Of a stretch of 64,000 nt of DNA, positions 36,745 to 46,966 are shown piece after piece (within the stretch, counting starts at the first letter, position 1; each line of letters opens with the position of its first letter). The stretch spans positions 1,599,001-1,663,000 of the forward strand of contig NZ_CP011039.1 in the NCBI RefSeq assembly GCF_000238255.3. The letters are read 5' to 3'. The stretch comes from Pseudoalteromonas spongiae UST010723-006 (GTDB taxonomy: Bacteria; Pseudomonadota; Gammaproteobacteria; Enterobacterales; Alteromonadaceae). The position numbers were made by a program, and so were the translations under genes. A model generated the notes under the pieces. That model did no database searches and was not told the DNA's origin. It saw only the letters and a program-made list of their open reading frames with translations.

Positions 36745-38112
36745 TTAGCGTCGACCAGAGCGACGTAATGCGTTTGAAGTAAACTCGGTGTCTTTGAACA
36801 TTTCTTGGAAGTCATACATCTTCTCTTCGTTATCTAAGCCAATTGCTAAGTAACGACGTGAGTTAAGATCGTGATAAACATCCAAAGTACTCCAATGAGT
36901 TGGTACTTCGTAGTAGTTCACACCATGCGCCATTGCTACACGGTATAACTGGTCGCGGTTATCATAAAGATCTGCAACATGAATTTGCCAGCTGTCTTCG
37001 TCGATAAAGAATACGCGCTTCTTATAAATATGACGCGTACCTTCTTTAAGATTCGCTTCTACTACCCAAACTCGGTGTTTTTCATAACGTACGTGTTCTG
37101 GGTTAATGTGACCAGGCTTCAAAATGTCATCATATTTCAGCTCATTGCTATGTAGCTTGTAACTGTTATATGGAATGTACATTTCTTTTTTGCCTAATAA
37201 CTTCCAGTCGTAACGGTTTGGTGAACCGTTAAACATATCGAAGTCATCAGTTGTACGCAAGCTATCCGACGCCGTTCCCGGTGCATCATACGCAACGTTT
37301 GGTGCACGACGAACGCGGCGTTGACCTGTGTTATAAGTCCAAGCCTGACGTGGTGTTAATACTTGGTCCATTGTTTCGTGAACAAGCAGTGCCGTACCTG
37401 CTAAACGCGCAGGTTCAGTTACTTCTTGCTTAAACTTAAATAAGATATTCGACTTTTGCAGAGATTCAGGTGTTGCATCTTGCTCTGAATACTTAACCAA
37501 TAGTTTTTCATCAAAGCCCACGATATTGTATGAACCGCTTGCCGTTGGAGCCGCTTGACCACCATAACGCTTAATCGAAAGACCACGGTAACGTAAAATA
37601 TGGTTCCAAATGGCTTCTAGACCTGTTTCAGGAATTGGGAAAGGAATACCAATTGCAGTATTTTTAATACCATTACCTTCTTCAACAAGCTCTGCCGTTG
37701 TTGCATACTTTTTCGTTGCATCATAGATGAACTGTGGGTATGACGCACTACGACGCGTTTGGTATATATTCATTTTAAAGCTATCTGGATAAGCTTCAAA
37801 CATCGCTACCTGACCAGGAGAAAGCATCTCTTTGTACTGTTCAACATTCGACTTATCGATAGTGAATAATACTTTATCGTCAGCAAATGGATCTGGGTGG
37901 TGATCACCTACTTTATAGTTGTCAGGTGCTTTTGTAATACCACCTTCCCATGATGGAATTGAGCCATCCGCATTACCCGCCTTTTCTGCACCAAGTGGTG
38001 TTAAATCTTGACCTAAACGAGCAACTTGTTCTGGTGAAATTTTAGCTAAAGCTTGTGAAGCGTTAAATACGCTACACAATGCTAGAGCCACTAGGGTAGG
38101 TTTTTTAATCAT
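36745..38112 (-). CDS. DUF1329 family exported protein
   Basis: The start at 38112 gives 455 residues with a clean signal peptide (MIKKPTLVALALCSVFNASQALA); the frame continues 14 codons upstream into the preceding gene. The conserved DUF1329 features include LGQDLTPLGAEKAGNADGSIPSWEGG at the mature N-terminus (seen here in order), RRVRRAPN and a long C-terminal half with YDNRDQLYRVAMAHGVNYYEVP. The family is considered LolA/LolB-like in fold, suggesting periplasmic carriage of a hydrophobic ligand. It starts 10 bp after the DUF1302 stop with an AAGGGTAA site. Confidence 0.87.
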   Translation of the reverse strand: MIKKPTLVALALCSVFNASQALAKISPEQVARLGQDLTPLGAEKAGNADGSIPSWEGGITKAPDNYKVGDHHPDPFADDKVLFTIDKSNVEQYKEMLSPGQVAMFEAYPDSFKMNIYQTRRSASYPQFIYDATKKYATTAELVEEGNGIKNTAIGIPFPIPETGLEAIWNHILRYRGLSIKRYGGQAAPTASGSYNIVGFDEKLLVKYSEQDATPESLQKSNILFKFKQEVTEPARLAGTALLVHETMDQVLTPRQAWTYNTGQRRVRRAPNVAYDAPGTASDSLRTTDDFDMFNGSPNRYDWKLLGKKEMYIPYNSYKLHSNELKYDDILKPGHINPEHVRYEKHRVWVVEANLKEGTRHIYKKRVFFIDEDSWQIHVADLYDNRDQLYRVAMAHGVNYYEVPTHWSTLDVYHDLNSRRYLAIGLDNEEKMYDFQEMFKDTEFTSNALRRSGRR

Positions 38113-38122
38113 ATTGTTACCC

Positions 38123-40216
38123 TTAAATAGAATACTTAATATTAAATGAAACATAATCGCGGTCTGCTAAGCCATTGGCTTTACCGCCACCCCAGAAACT
38201 ATTGTAACCAAAGTCAAATGACCACTGGTTTTGATAGTTAAAATTAAGGGTAACAGCAGTAGACATGCGATCTTCAACAAATAAGAACATTGGATCCGGC
38301 GTTGTACCATTAACATCGTGTGAGAATACAACACGTGGTGAGAAGTTCACGCCAGCGAATAAGTTATTGTATTCACCTTTAGCAACTAGGCGATAACCCC
38401 ATGATGTTGCTGATGCAAATTGATTAGTTTCAGGACCGTTAGATAATAACAAGTGAAGTGCTGTGTAATCATCAGCTGGACCTTGCATAATACCACTACG
38501 ACCGGTACCTGGCGCATTCAACCGAAGTTCATCATACTCTGGCATATCAATAACGTGTACTCCACCTACTTCACCTAATACCGCCCAACTATCTGCACCT
38601 AAAGATGGGCCAAATAAGTGTGAAAAACTAAATTGAAGCTGCGCAGAGTCACGTAGAATATAACCTTGTGCAACTTCACTTGGTGACACAGTTTCTACTT
38701 GTGAGATACCTGCAAACATGTCCTGACGCACTGCATCTGGCACACCAGGGTTTGCCAACTGCTCGGCCATACCGGCATATAGCAATTCAACGTCATCAAT
38801 TTGTAATGGCTCGTCTTTTCTATAAGTGAATTCACCAGCAAACGCTGTTTCACCAATGGCTGTGTTCCAGCTAAGTGCATACATTTGAATATCTTCTGGA
38901 TATTCAAGCTGTGCTTCGGTAAAGCCTTTTAAATTAGTGATGTTGTCTGCATTAATGGTGTTTGTAGCGATATACGCTAAGTCGTGGCCAATTCCAGCAG
39001 CAGTAAAGTCTGACGCCTTACCTGAAATTAACGGTCTACGCTCATGGTAGTTTACGTAATAAAATCCAAACTCAGTTTCATTAAGCTCAGGTACAAACCA
39101 ACCTAATTTCAAACCATACTGGCCTGAATCTTTTGGTTTTTTAAGTGCTTTGTCGCCATTGGCTTTAATCGCAACTTTAGTTGGATGTGCTAAATACATG
39201 CTAGCAAGTAGCGATTGCGCTTCAGCGCTTGATGGATCCATACCTTGCGCGGCAACAACTTGGCCCCATTGACCATACATGCTGTTTAGTGAGTTAGTTA
39301 AGTACGCTAAATCGATATCTGGGTTTGATGTAAAACCAAGCTGAACATTGTTAGCATTACCGTTTACCGCCGCAAAGTCATTAGTAGAGAAATAGGTTCC
39401 AGCTACAGGTAGACGTGTTTCGTGCCACTGATATTGATAAAACATTTCTGCTGAAAGGTTTTCTGTAATACCGAGTGAAGCCCACAACATGCCTACAGGA
39501 ATAAAGGCTTCTTTAACTTCAGCACCAGGTGCTTTTAAACGATCCACGTCGACTGGGTTGATATTAATACCATGTGAAATTAAGGCACTTTCACCCCAGT
39601 TAATTACTTGCTGACCTAAACGAACTGACAATGGGTTGTAGCCATCATTCAAATCAAAGTCTGCATACACAAATGCATCAAGTAAACGAAGATCTTTACA
39701 CACAAGCTCTTCCGACTCTTTATTTGCACATGGGTCAACGCCCTGTCCTGACGTCGGGTTTTTGTATGCTAAGTCTTTATCATTAAGAGCAAAATCATAG
39801 AAATACATAAAACGCGTAAAGAAACCAAAGTTGTCTTTGCGTATTTCTAATTCATGGGTACCTTTTAATAACTGTGAAAATGCTTCACCGCTATCGAAGT
39901 TAAGGTTACCGGCATCACCATTATTTGAGTAAATACCTGGCTCGGCCCAGATTTGATCTGATGTGTAGATTGGGTTAAGTGCTGGATGGTATCCAGTCCA
40001 ATCAAAGCGAGGGTGATTAGATTTACCAATGTGAGTATCGAAATCACGGTCTTCTACACGGTAGCTAGTACCGTAAGAAAAAGTAGAGTCAAATTGTACT
40101 TCAAAACCACCAACTTCAAATGATGCAGCTGAAGCACTTTGGCTTGCAAGTGCCATACACGCGGCTGTAACACCTAAAGCCAGTTTATTTTTGACAAAAA
40201 GAGGACTTTTTATCAT
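38123..40216 (-). CDS. DUF1302 family outer-membrane-barrel-like protein
   Basis: I use the ATG at 40214-40216 with a GGGGGA ribosome site (697 residues). The signal peptide is MIKSPLFVKNKLALGVTAAC..., ending near ASA. The mature N-terminus FEVGGFEVQFDSTFSYGTSYR is a family hallmark, as is LRLGQQVINWGESALISHGININPVD. The alternation of aromatic and polar residues and the C-terminal strand YVSFNIKYSI suggest an outer-membrane beta-barrel. It is the first gene of the DUF1302-DUF1329-YCF48-RND cluster. The ligand is unknown. Confidence 0.87.
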   Translation of the reverse strand: MIKSPLFVKNKLALGVTAACMALASQSASAASFEVGGFEVQFDSTFSYGTSYRVEDRDFDTHIGKSNHPRFDWTGYHPALNPIYTSDQIWAEPGIYSNNGDAGNLNFDSGEAFSQLLKGTHELEIRKDNFGFFTRFMYFYDFALNDKDLAYKNPTSGQGVDPCANKESEELVCKDLRLLDAFVYADFDLNDGYNPLSVRLGQQVINWGESALISHGININPVDVDRLKAPGAEVKEAFIPVGMLWASLGITENLSAEMFYQYQWHETRLPVAGTYFSTNDFAAVNGNANNVQLGFTSNPDIDLAYLTNSLNSMYGQWGQVVAAQGMDPSSAEAQSLLASMYLAHPTKVAIKANGDKALKKPKDSGQYGLKLGWFVPELNETEFGFYYVNYHERRPLISGKASDFTAAGIGHDLAYIATNTINADNITNLKGFTEAQLEYPEDIQMYALSWNTAIGETAFAGEFTYRKDEPLQIDDVELLYAGMAEQLANPGVPDAVRQDMFAGISQVETVSPSEVAQGYILRDSAQLQFSFSHLFGPSLGADSWAVLGEVGGVHVIDMPEYDELRLNAPGTGRSGIMQGPADDYTALHLLLSNGPETNQFASATSWGYRLVAKGEYNNLFAGVNFSPRVVFSHDVNGTTPDPMFLFVEDRMSTAVTLNFNYQNQWSFDFGYNSFWGGGKANGLADRDYVSFNIKYSI

Positions 40217-40324
40217 ATATATTCCCCCTATGGCGGGCTGTTTTGTTATCAAGTTATTGTTTTTAGTATGCTTGTAACGATAGAAAGCAATTCATAAAAT
40301 TACAAGTAAAACATGAGATATAGC

Positions 40325-40404
40325 GTAATCAATTAATTCGATTACATATTCGCTCTTGTTATTTGATATTCTACTTTCTAATCACATAGGTAAGACATCT
40401 TACC
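40325..40404. promoter_or_regulatory. Control region of the DUF1302 cluster with two inverted repeats
   Basis: GGTAAGA-CA-TCTTACC at 40389-40404 is a perfect palindrome with 7-bp arms, and GTAATC-N9-GATTAC at 40325-40345 is a second inverted repeat. Both lie in the 277-bp gap upstream of the DUF1302 gene. They look like operators for a dimeric regulator of unknown family. No clear -35/-10 pair was seen. Confidence 0.45.
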
Positions 40405-40493
40405 AGTTAAACAATCGAAATGAAAAGTGCTTAATGAAAAGAACTTGAAAAAGTTCAAACCCCACCGGCAAAATAACACATAAGCAATTAATT

Positions 40494-40721
40494 TTAATTA
40501 ACTTTTTCTATTGAAATAAATTTATTTTCGGTGGTTAAATGGATGCGAAAACGCCCTTTTATGCCAATTGATGACATAAAAGGTCGTAATTTTTCTGCAG
40601 CGAAGCGAATTGTTTTACCACAATCACTTAGTACCTGAACGCTGGTGTAGTGGCCTTTATAATAGGCCATACACTCTTGATAGTTTAAATTAATTGAAAA
40701 GTAGTAGGTTTTACGCTCCAT
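40494..40721 (-). CDS. DUF2835 family small protein
   Basis: The 75-residue protein YYFSINLNYQECMAYYKGHY fits the DUF2835 family found next to pepN in Alteromonadales and Vibrio. The C-terminal half (LRPFMSSIGIKGRFRIHL) resembles a small PilZ-like or nucleic-acid-binding fold, but no function is established. It overlaps the 3' end of pepN by 11 bp and is cotranscribed with it. Confidence 0.82.
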   Translation of the reverse strand: MERKTYYFSINLNYQECMAYYKGHYTSVQVLSDCGKTIRFAAEKLRPFMSSIGIKGRFRIHLTTENKFISIEKVN

Positions 40722-43314
40722 TTAACGCGTTACTCACCTTTTCAAACAAATCCGGGCTGAGGTCTGGTAAATCAGCAAGACGTTGTAATTGCGCTTTAAC
40801 GTGCAATTGACGTTCATCGGTATGACGCTTAAAGCTTAACAGCGGCGTAATTAAACGTGCTGCATTTTGTGGATTAATTTTATCGAGTTTAATCAGTAAA
40901 TCCGTCAGCAAACGGTACCCTTCACCATTTAGCGCATGGAATGATTGCGGGTTAAACATACAATAACTCATTAGCAATGCACGTACACGATTTGGGTTAG
41001 TAATATCAACTTCACCACTTTCAAACATAGCGCGGATTACATTTGTTGTATTGTCATCTTTCAATCGACCTTTCAGTGCAAGCCATTTATCCAATACCAA
41101 TACATCGTGATGCCATTTATCTTTGAAGCGCTCGAGTAAACCTTCGTGGCTGGTTCGTTTATTTTCACATGCTGCTGACAGCGCGTTTAAGCTGTTTGTC
41201 ATGTTATCGCTGGCAAATTGCGTCTCAAGCTCACTATCTACATCCTGCCAATCTGCCGCTGCAAGATAATCAAGTAAGCGACCTTTTAATGCACGCGTTG
41301 CAATACTCGTTGCATCTAACTCACCGTTTTCGTTTAGTGTTTGATAACGCGCTGCGATATCACTTAACAACGCGCTCGCTAAAAATGATTTTACTGCATG
41401 CAACTGATCAGTAATGGCATCTACAGGAATTGGATGATAATCACTTGCAACCGTATCAAAACTCGGCAGTGTTAAAAGCTCACTTAATAACGCAAGGTCT
41501 TTAACGTTTGAGGTAAGTAAATAGCGAAACAACGCCACTATTTCTTCATTAATTTGCGTGCCGTTATCGATGCCTGCTTTTAGCGCGTCAACCATTATAC
41601 GCTGCATCGCATCCCACTTTGAAAAATCGCTGCGCGCATATTTAACAATCGTGATTAGCTCAGAAAGAGATTGTTCAAACTTCACTTTACATGGCGCTGA
41701 GAAATCTTCTAAAAAGACGACCGCAGTGTCTTTTGCAATATTTTCAAATATAAATTGCTGACGTGCATCTGTTAGGTTGATAACGCGGTCAACCTTATTG
41801 CCGTCAATAACTAAGGGTTGTGATTTACCTTCAGGTGAAATAAGTTCTAGTGCGATTGGAATATGCAATGGCGATTTTTCAATTTGATCTTGCGTGGCTG
41901 GTGTAAACTGCGACACAGTCAGCGTTAGTGTATTGTCAGCATCATTAAATTCTCGCTCTACCGCAAGCTCAGGTGTACCTGACTGACTATACCATTTCGA
42001 GAAAAGCGAAAGATCAATGTTAGATGCGTCTTGCATACTTTTTACAAAATCATCGCATGTCGCCGCTGTGCCATCATGGCGTTCAATATACAATTGCATG
42101 CCTTTTTGGAAGTTTTCTTCCCCCAAAATTGTATGCATCATACGGATCACTTCTGACCCCTTGTCATATACAGTAACGGTATAAAAGTTATTCATTTCGA
42201 TAACTTTTTCAGGGCGGATCGGGTGTGCCATCGGACCTGCATCTTCACTAAACTGCGGTCCACGCATCACTTTTACTGCATCAATTCTATTTAATGCACG
42301 TGAGCCAATGTCTGAGCTAAATTCTTGGTCGCGAAATACCGTTAAACCTTCTTTTAACGATAATTGAAACCAATCCTGACACGTTACTCGGTTACCTGTC
42401 CAATTGTGAAAATATTCGTGACCCACAATGCTTTCAATGGTGTGATAATCTCGATCGGTCGCAGTAGCTTGGTTTGCCAATACACATTTTGAGTTAAATA
42501 CATTTAACCCTTTGTTTTCCATTGCCCCCATATTGAAGAAGTCAACCGCAACAATCATGTATATATCAAGATCGTATTCAAGGTTAAAACGCTCTTCATC
42601 CCACTTCATTGCACGCTTTAACGAAGCCATCGCGTGATCAGCTTTATCAAGATTACCTTTATCAACAAATAGCTCGAGTTTTACATCGCGGCCAGAGCGT
42701 GTTTTAAAGTTATCATGTAATACATCAAAATCACCTGCCACTAATGCAAACAAATAGCTCGGTTTGTTGTAAGGGTCTTGCCAAGTGCTAAAGTGACGCC
42801 CATCAGCCAACTCGCCAGACTCAATTTTGTTACCATTAGACAATAAATGGGTAAACGCCTTATCTGCAATAACCTTTACTGTATATTTGGTTAATACGTC
42901 GGGACGGTCTTGAAAATAAGTGATCTTGCGAAACCCTTCAGCTTCACATTGTGTACAGTAAGCACCATCGGATAAATATAACCCTTCAAGTGACGTATTG
43001 TTTTGTGGGTCAATTTCAGTTTCGATATGTAGTTCAAACTCTGCTGGCAAGTTTTTCAGCGTCAAACCTAGCTCAGACATTTCATAATCGCTAAACGGTA
43101 AGCCATTTACGTTAATGCACAATAATGTTTGATTGACGCCATCTAGCCATAACTCATTATTCGCGCCGACACGCTGATACTGCGCTTTTTGTAATACACG
43201 GGTTTGCGTCGCTTTTAAGTCAAATTCTAAATACAGTGACGAAACCGTGTAATCCGGTGCTTTATAATCAGTTCTGAACTTAGCTTGGTTAGTTGATTTT
43301 TCTTGTGTTGTCAT
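40711..43314 (-). CDS. pepN: Aminopeptidase N (M1 zinc metallopeptidase)
   Basis: The 867-residue cytosolic enzyme removes N-terminal residues from peptides. The substrate motif GAMENKGLNVF and zinc motif HEYFHNWTGNRVTCQDWFQLSLKEG (HEXXH plus distal Glu, about residues 295-320) are complete. The C-terminal helical domain is present, and length matches E. coli PepN (870). It is followed by the overlapping DUF2835 gene and preceded by nhaC with an 18-bp gap. Confidence 0.97.
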   Translation of the reverse strand: MTTQEKSTNQAKFRTDYKAPDYTVSSLYLEFDLKATQTRVLQKAQYQRVGANNELWLDGVNQTLLCINVNGLPFSDYEMSELGLTLKNLPAEFELHIETEIDPQNNTSLEGLYLSDGAYCTQCEAEGFRKITYFQDRPDVLTKYTVKVIADKAFTHLLSNGNKIESGELADGRHFSTWQDPYNKPSYLFALVAGDFDVLHDNFKTRSGRDVKLELFVDKGNLDKADHAMASLKRAMKWDEERFNLEYDLDIYMIVAVDFFNMGAMENKGLNVFNSKCVLANQATATDRDYHTIESIVGHEYFHNWTGNRVTCQDWFQLSLKEGLTVFRDQEFSSDIGSRALNRIDAVKVMRGPQFSEDAGPMAHPIRPEKVIEMNNFYTVTVYDKGSEVIRMMHTILGEENFQKGMQLYIERHDGTAATCDDFVKSMQDASNIDLSLFSKWYSQSGTPELAVEREFNDADNTLTLTVSQFTPATQDQIEKSPLHIPIALELISPEGKSQPLVIDGNKVDRVINLTDARQQFIFENIAKDTAVVFLEDFSAPCKVKFEQSLSELITIVKYARSDFSKWDAMQRIMVDALKAGIDNGTQINEEIVALFRYLLTSNVKDLALLSELLTLPSFDTVASDYHPIPVDAITDQLHAVKSFLASALLSDIAARYQTLNENGELDATSIATRALKGRLLDYLAAADWQDVDSELETQFASDNMTNSLNALSAACENKRTSHEGLLERFKDKWHHDVLVLDKWLALKGRLKDDNTTNVIRAMFESGEVDITNPNRVRALLMSYCMFNPQSFHALNGEGYRLLTDLLIKLDKINPQNAARLITPLLSFKRHTDERQLHVKAQLQRLADLPDLSPDLFEKVSNALNGA

Positions 43315-43332
43315 AACGTTTGCTCCACAAAA

Positions 43333-44793
43333 TTATTCATCGCTTGTCTGTAAATGCTTTGGCGTAATTTTTAAAATTTTAATGCCTAAGTAGGCGTAAA
43401 TAATTGCCAATAATGGATTAATTAAATTAAAGAATGCATACATCGCATAATCAAGCGGGTTAATGAGTAGTACGCTTTGCATATACGCACCACAGGTATT
43501 CCATGGGATAAGAGGGCTTGTGATAGTACCGCCGTCTTCTAATGTTCGTGACAAGTTAACGTTGGCAAGCCCGCGTTTTTCATACTCTTCTTTATACATG
43601 CGTCCAGGCATTACGATTGCCATATATTGATCTGCCGCGATTAGGTTAGTGCCAATACAGGTAGCAATGGTCGACGCAATCAATGAACCGGTACTTTTTG
43701 CGATTTTTAAAATGCTAGAAACGAAGACTTTTAGTAGGCCCACTCTTTCCATTACAGCACCAAACATTAACGCACAAATAATTAACCAAGTCGTATTAAG
43801 CATGCCTGACATACCGCCACCACTTAATAAGCTATCCATTTTCGCATCACCAGTTGTAATGCTAAAACCATCAAATAGCGCAGCCCATACCAATTTAAAC
43901 GTACCAACAAAGTGAGATACACCAGACTCAATCTGCCCTGCAATTAAGTTTTGTTGAAAAATAATCGCCCAAACCGCGCCAAATAGCGCCCCAATGGCAA
44001 CCGCCGGGAATGCGGGCATTTTTTTAATTGCTAATGTCAGTAACACAACTAAAGGCACTAACATCTCAATACCAATATTGAAATTCTGAAGTAGAATATT
44101 AGAAATCTCCTCTATGCGTCCTTCATTTGGTACGCCTTCAGCATTAAAACCCATTACTAAGAAGATAATCAGCGCGATAACAAAGCTCGGCACTGTAGTC
44201 CAAAGCATATGATGGATATGGTCAAATAAATTACTGCCAGCCACCGCCGGTGCTAAGTTTGTCGTTTCCGACAATGGGCTCAGTTTATCACCAAAGTAAG
44301 CACCCGAAATAACCGCGCCCGCAGTGACAACTTGATCAAGGCCAAGACCCGTTGATACGCCGAGCAAGGCAACACCGATTGTTGCAGCTGTTGTCCATGA
44401 GCTACCAATACTCAAGGCAACGATAGCGCACAATATGCAACTTGCGGCATAGAACCAATGCGGGTTTATCAGCTGCAAGCCAAAATAAATTAACGACGGT
44501 ACTGTGCCCGACAGTAACCAAGTGCCTATTAATGCCCCTACCATAAGTAGAATTAATACGGCGCCAAGAGAAATGGTGATGCCTTTAATCATCGCCTCTT
44601 CTAGTTCGGCCCATTTAAAACCATTTTTAAGACCAATGATTACTGCTATTGCGGCTGAAAATAGTAACGCTATTTGGTTTGGGCCATACGACGAATCGTC
44701 GCTGTATAGATAAACGGATGTGCCAAGCAGTAGCACTAAAACGCTAATTGGAATTAACGCGTCTAAAAAGGTCGCTTGTTTTACTTGCTTCAC
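43333..44793 (-). CDS. nhaC: Na+/H+ antiporter NhaC
   Basis: The 486-residue protein has around 11-12 hydrophobic helices and NhaC family motifs such as GAVISGAYFGDKLSPLSETTNLAPA and ISPLIPWNTCGAY-like TSPLIPWNTCGAYM. NhaC-type proteins exchange sodium for protons and suit a marine bacterium. It is 18 bp upstream of pepN on the same strand, so cotranscription is possible. A terminator for prc lies upstream of it. Confidence 0.92.
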   Translation of the reverse strand: MKQVKQATFLDALIPISVLVLLLGTSVYLYSDDSSYGPNQIALLFSAAIAVIIGLKNGFKWAELEEAMIKGITISLGAVLILLMVGALIGTWLLSGTVPSLIYFGLQLINPHWFYAASCILCAIVALSIGSSWTTAATIGVALLGVSTGLGLDQVVTAGAVISGAYFGDKLSPLSETTNLAPAVAGSNLFDHIHHMLWTTVPSFVIALIIFLVMGFNAEGVPNEGRIEEISNILLQNFNIGIEMLVPLVVLLTLAIKKMPAFPAVAIGALFGAVWAIIFQQNLIAGQIESGVSHFVGTFKLVWAALFDGFSITTGDAKMDSLLSGGGMSGMLNTTWLIICALMFGAVMERVGLLKVFVSSILKIAKSTGSLIASTIATCIGTNLIAADQYMAIVMPGRMYKEEYEKRGLANVNLSRTLEDGGTITSPLIPWNTCGAYMQSVLLINPLDYAMYAFFNLINPLLAIIYAYLGIKILKITPKHLQTSDE

Positions 44794-44880
44794 AAAGATA
44801 CCTCAAATTGTTGTCATTATTTATCAACTGACTTCTGAATAAGCACGAAGCGTTGAATTTTATTATTTTTAGTTTTACAT

Positions 44881-44913
44881 AAAAAAGCGCCGACTTTGTG
44901 AAAATCGGCGCTT
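44881..44913 (-). terminator. Rho-independent terminator of prc
   Basis: A 9-bp stem (AAGCGCCGA / TCGGCGCTT) with an 11-nt loop is followed on the minus strand by a T-run, 18 bp after the prc stop. Confidence 0.85.
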
Positions 44914-44930
44914 ACTACATTAGTTATAAA

Positions 44931-46955
44931 TTAATGTTTTGCGTAACGGCCATACTTAATAAAATCTGATGTTATATGAACCGCTTCTTCAAGTCCCGGG
45001 TCGATTTCATCAAGTACGTCTGGTGCATCGTCAAGTGATGCAATTGGATCAAGCCCTAGACGTTTTAACCTTTCATTCGCTCGAGCGAGTGATTTTTGCT
45101 TGTCTTCTTCACGTTGTTTCTCACGTTTCGCCTTAACAAGCGTCACTGATGCACGGTCTTTCTCTTTTTGATACAAGGCAATGTCATCATTGAGATAGAT
45201 AAACTCAGGCTCGCCTGCAATACGCTCTTTATGCTTATCAGTCAAAAACGTAATCGCTGGCGTTAAATCGTCAAGTTTTGAATAATTCGCTTTACGAATG
45301 TGATCCCAAGGTAATGCATTGTCTTCTTGGCTTTCACCCCACTCAGCGGGATCAATTGGCGATGGGTATGTGATATCTGGGATCACGCCTTTATGCTGCG
45401 TACTGCCACCATTAATACGGTAGAACTTAGCAATTGTGTACTGTACGCTGCCAAGCGGATTTTCAAATAAATCAAATGCTTTTGTTAAGCTACGATGCTG
45501 TTGCACTGTACCTTTACCAAAGGTTTGCTCACCAATAATAACTGCGCGACCATAGTCTTGCATTGCCGCAGCAAAAATTTCTGACGCTGATGCGCTGTAA
45601 CGGTCAACTAATACTGTTAACGGGCCGTCGTAATAGGTAACGCCGTCGCGATCTTTTTGTTTTTCAACTTTGCCGTTAATGTTGTGTATTTGAACAACTG
45701 GGCCTTTGTCGAAGAACAAACCAGATAATTGTGTCGCTTCGTATAACGAACCACCGCCATTACCACGTAGGTCGATAACAATACCGTCTACGTTTTGTTC
45801 TTGTAATTTAGCTAGCTCTTTTTTAACGTCTTTAGACAAGTTGTTATAAAAACCTGGGATCTCAATGACACCAATTTTTGTATCAAGTTCTGAGTAAACT
45901 GGTTCAAATACACTTGATTTAGCTGCTTTATCTTCAAGGCGAATTTTATCACGGATAATTTCCACTTCATGCGGCGTACCGTGCGAATCAGAGCCCTTTA
46001 GATACTGTAACCTTACTTTGGTGCCCTTCGGTCCTTTGATTAGATCAACTACGTCATCTAATCGCCAACCGATTACATCAACAAAACTTTCTTGACCTTG
46101 TGCAACAGCAATAATGCGATCATCAGATTTTAGTTTTTCGGTTTTAGATGCTGGACCACCTGGAACAAGTGAGCGGATCACAGTGTAATCTTCATCAACA
46201 CCTAACACTGCACCAATACCTTCTAGTTCAAGCTGCATATCTTGCTTAAACTGTTCAGCACGGCGTGGCGATAGATAAGAAGTGTGTGCTTCGATGCTTC
46301 TTGCAAATGAGTTCATTGCAATCTGGTAAGCATCTTCGCTATTTGTTTGTGAAATACGTTTTAGCGTGTAACGGTAACGTTTTTTCAGAATTTCTTGGAT
46401 TTCAGGCCATTCTTTGCCTGTAAGCTTTAAGCGAAGCGCGTCGTACTTGACGCGTTGGCGCCAGATTTCATGCAATTCCGCCATTGTGGTTGGAATTTTT
46501 GCATCTTCGCGATCAAAAAAGTAATTGTCTTCAACGTCAAATTTCATTTCTTTATCAAGTAAAGAAAGTGAATATTCAAAGCGTTCAAAACGACGACGCA
46601 TATTCAAGTTAAAAATTTCAAACGCAAAAGACATATCGCCTTTAATTAATGCATTATCAATTTCATACTTGAAATGCTCGAATTTAGCCAAATCTGATTG
46701 CATGAACAAGCTTTTGTTACTATCAATCGACTCAATAAATCGGTCGTAGATTTGGCTCGATAAGTCATCGTCTAATCGAATAAGTTTGTAGTGCGAGCGA
46801 GTAAATAAATTGGTTATTCGCTTGGTTGCAGCAATATGCTGAATTTCCTGTTTTAACTCAGGTAAGTTTTCGATGCTAATATTATCGGCAGAAGCAAATA
46901 AATTTGCTGAAAATAGCGCTGCCGCCAGTGGAATAAGCCTAAACTTCTCACTCAT
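44931..46955 (-). CDS. prc: Tail-specific periplasmic protease Prc (Tsp)
   Basis: The 674-residue protein has a signal peptide (LIPLAAALFSANLFASA), a PDZ domain (about residues 235-320, LELEGIGAVLGVDEDYTVIRSLVPGGPA) and an S41 protease domain with the serine in RYSASASEIFAAAMQ and the lysine in GEQTFGKGTVQQHRSL. Prc degrades SsrA-tagged and other periplasmic proteins and processes FtsI/MepS in E. coli. It lies 11 bp after proQ, the same proQ-prc order as E. coli. Confidence 0.96.
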   Translation of the reverse strand: MSEKFRLIPLAAALFSANLFASADNISIENLPELKQEIQHIAATKRITNLFTRSHYKLIRLDDDLSSQIYDRFIESIDSNKSLFMQSDLAKFEHFKYEIDNALIKGDMSFAFEIFNLNMRRRFERFEYSLSLLDKEMKFDVEDNYFFDREDAKIPTTMAELHEIWRQRVKYDALRLKLTGKEWPEIQEILKKRYRYTLKRISQTNSEDAYQIAMNSFARSIEAHTSYLSPRRAEQFKQDMQLELEGIGAVLGVDEDYTVIRSLVPGGPASKTEKLKSDDRIIAVAQGQESFVDVIGWRLDDVVDLIKGPKGTKVRLQYLKGSDSHGTPHEVEIIRDKIRLEDKAAKSSVFEPVYSELDTKIGVIEIPGFYNNLSKDVKKELAKLQEQNVDGIVIDLRGNGGGSLYEATQLSGLFFDKGPVVQIHNINGKVEKQKDRDGVTYYDGPLTVLVDRYSASASEIFAAAMQDYGRAVIIGEQTFGKGTVQQHRSLTKAFDLFENPLGSVQYTIAKFYRINGGSTQHKGVIPDITYPSPIDPAEWGESQEDNALPWDHIRKANYSKLDDLTPAITFLTDKHKERIAGEPEFIYLNDDIALYQKEKDRASVTLVKAKREKQREEDKQKSLARANERLKRLGLDPIASLDDAPDVLDEIDPGLEEAVHITSDFIKYGRYAKH

Positions 46956-46966
46956 ACACTGTCTCC

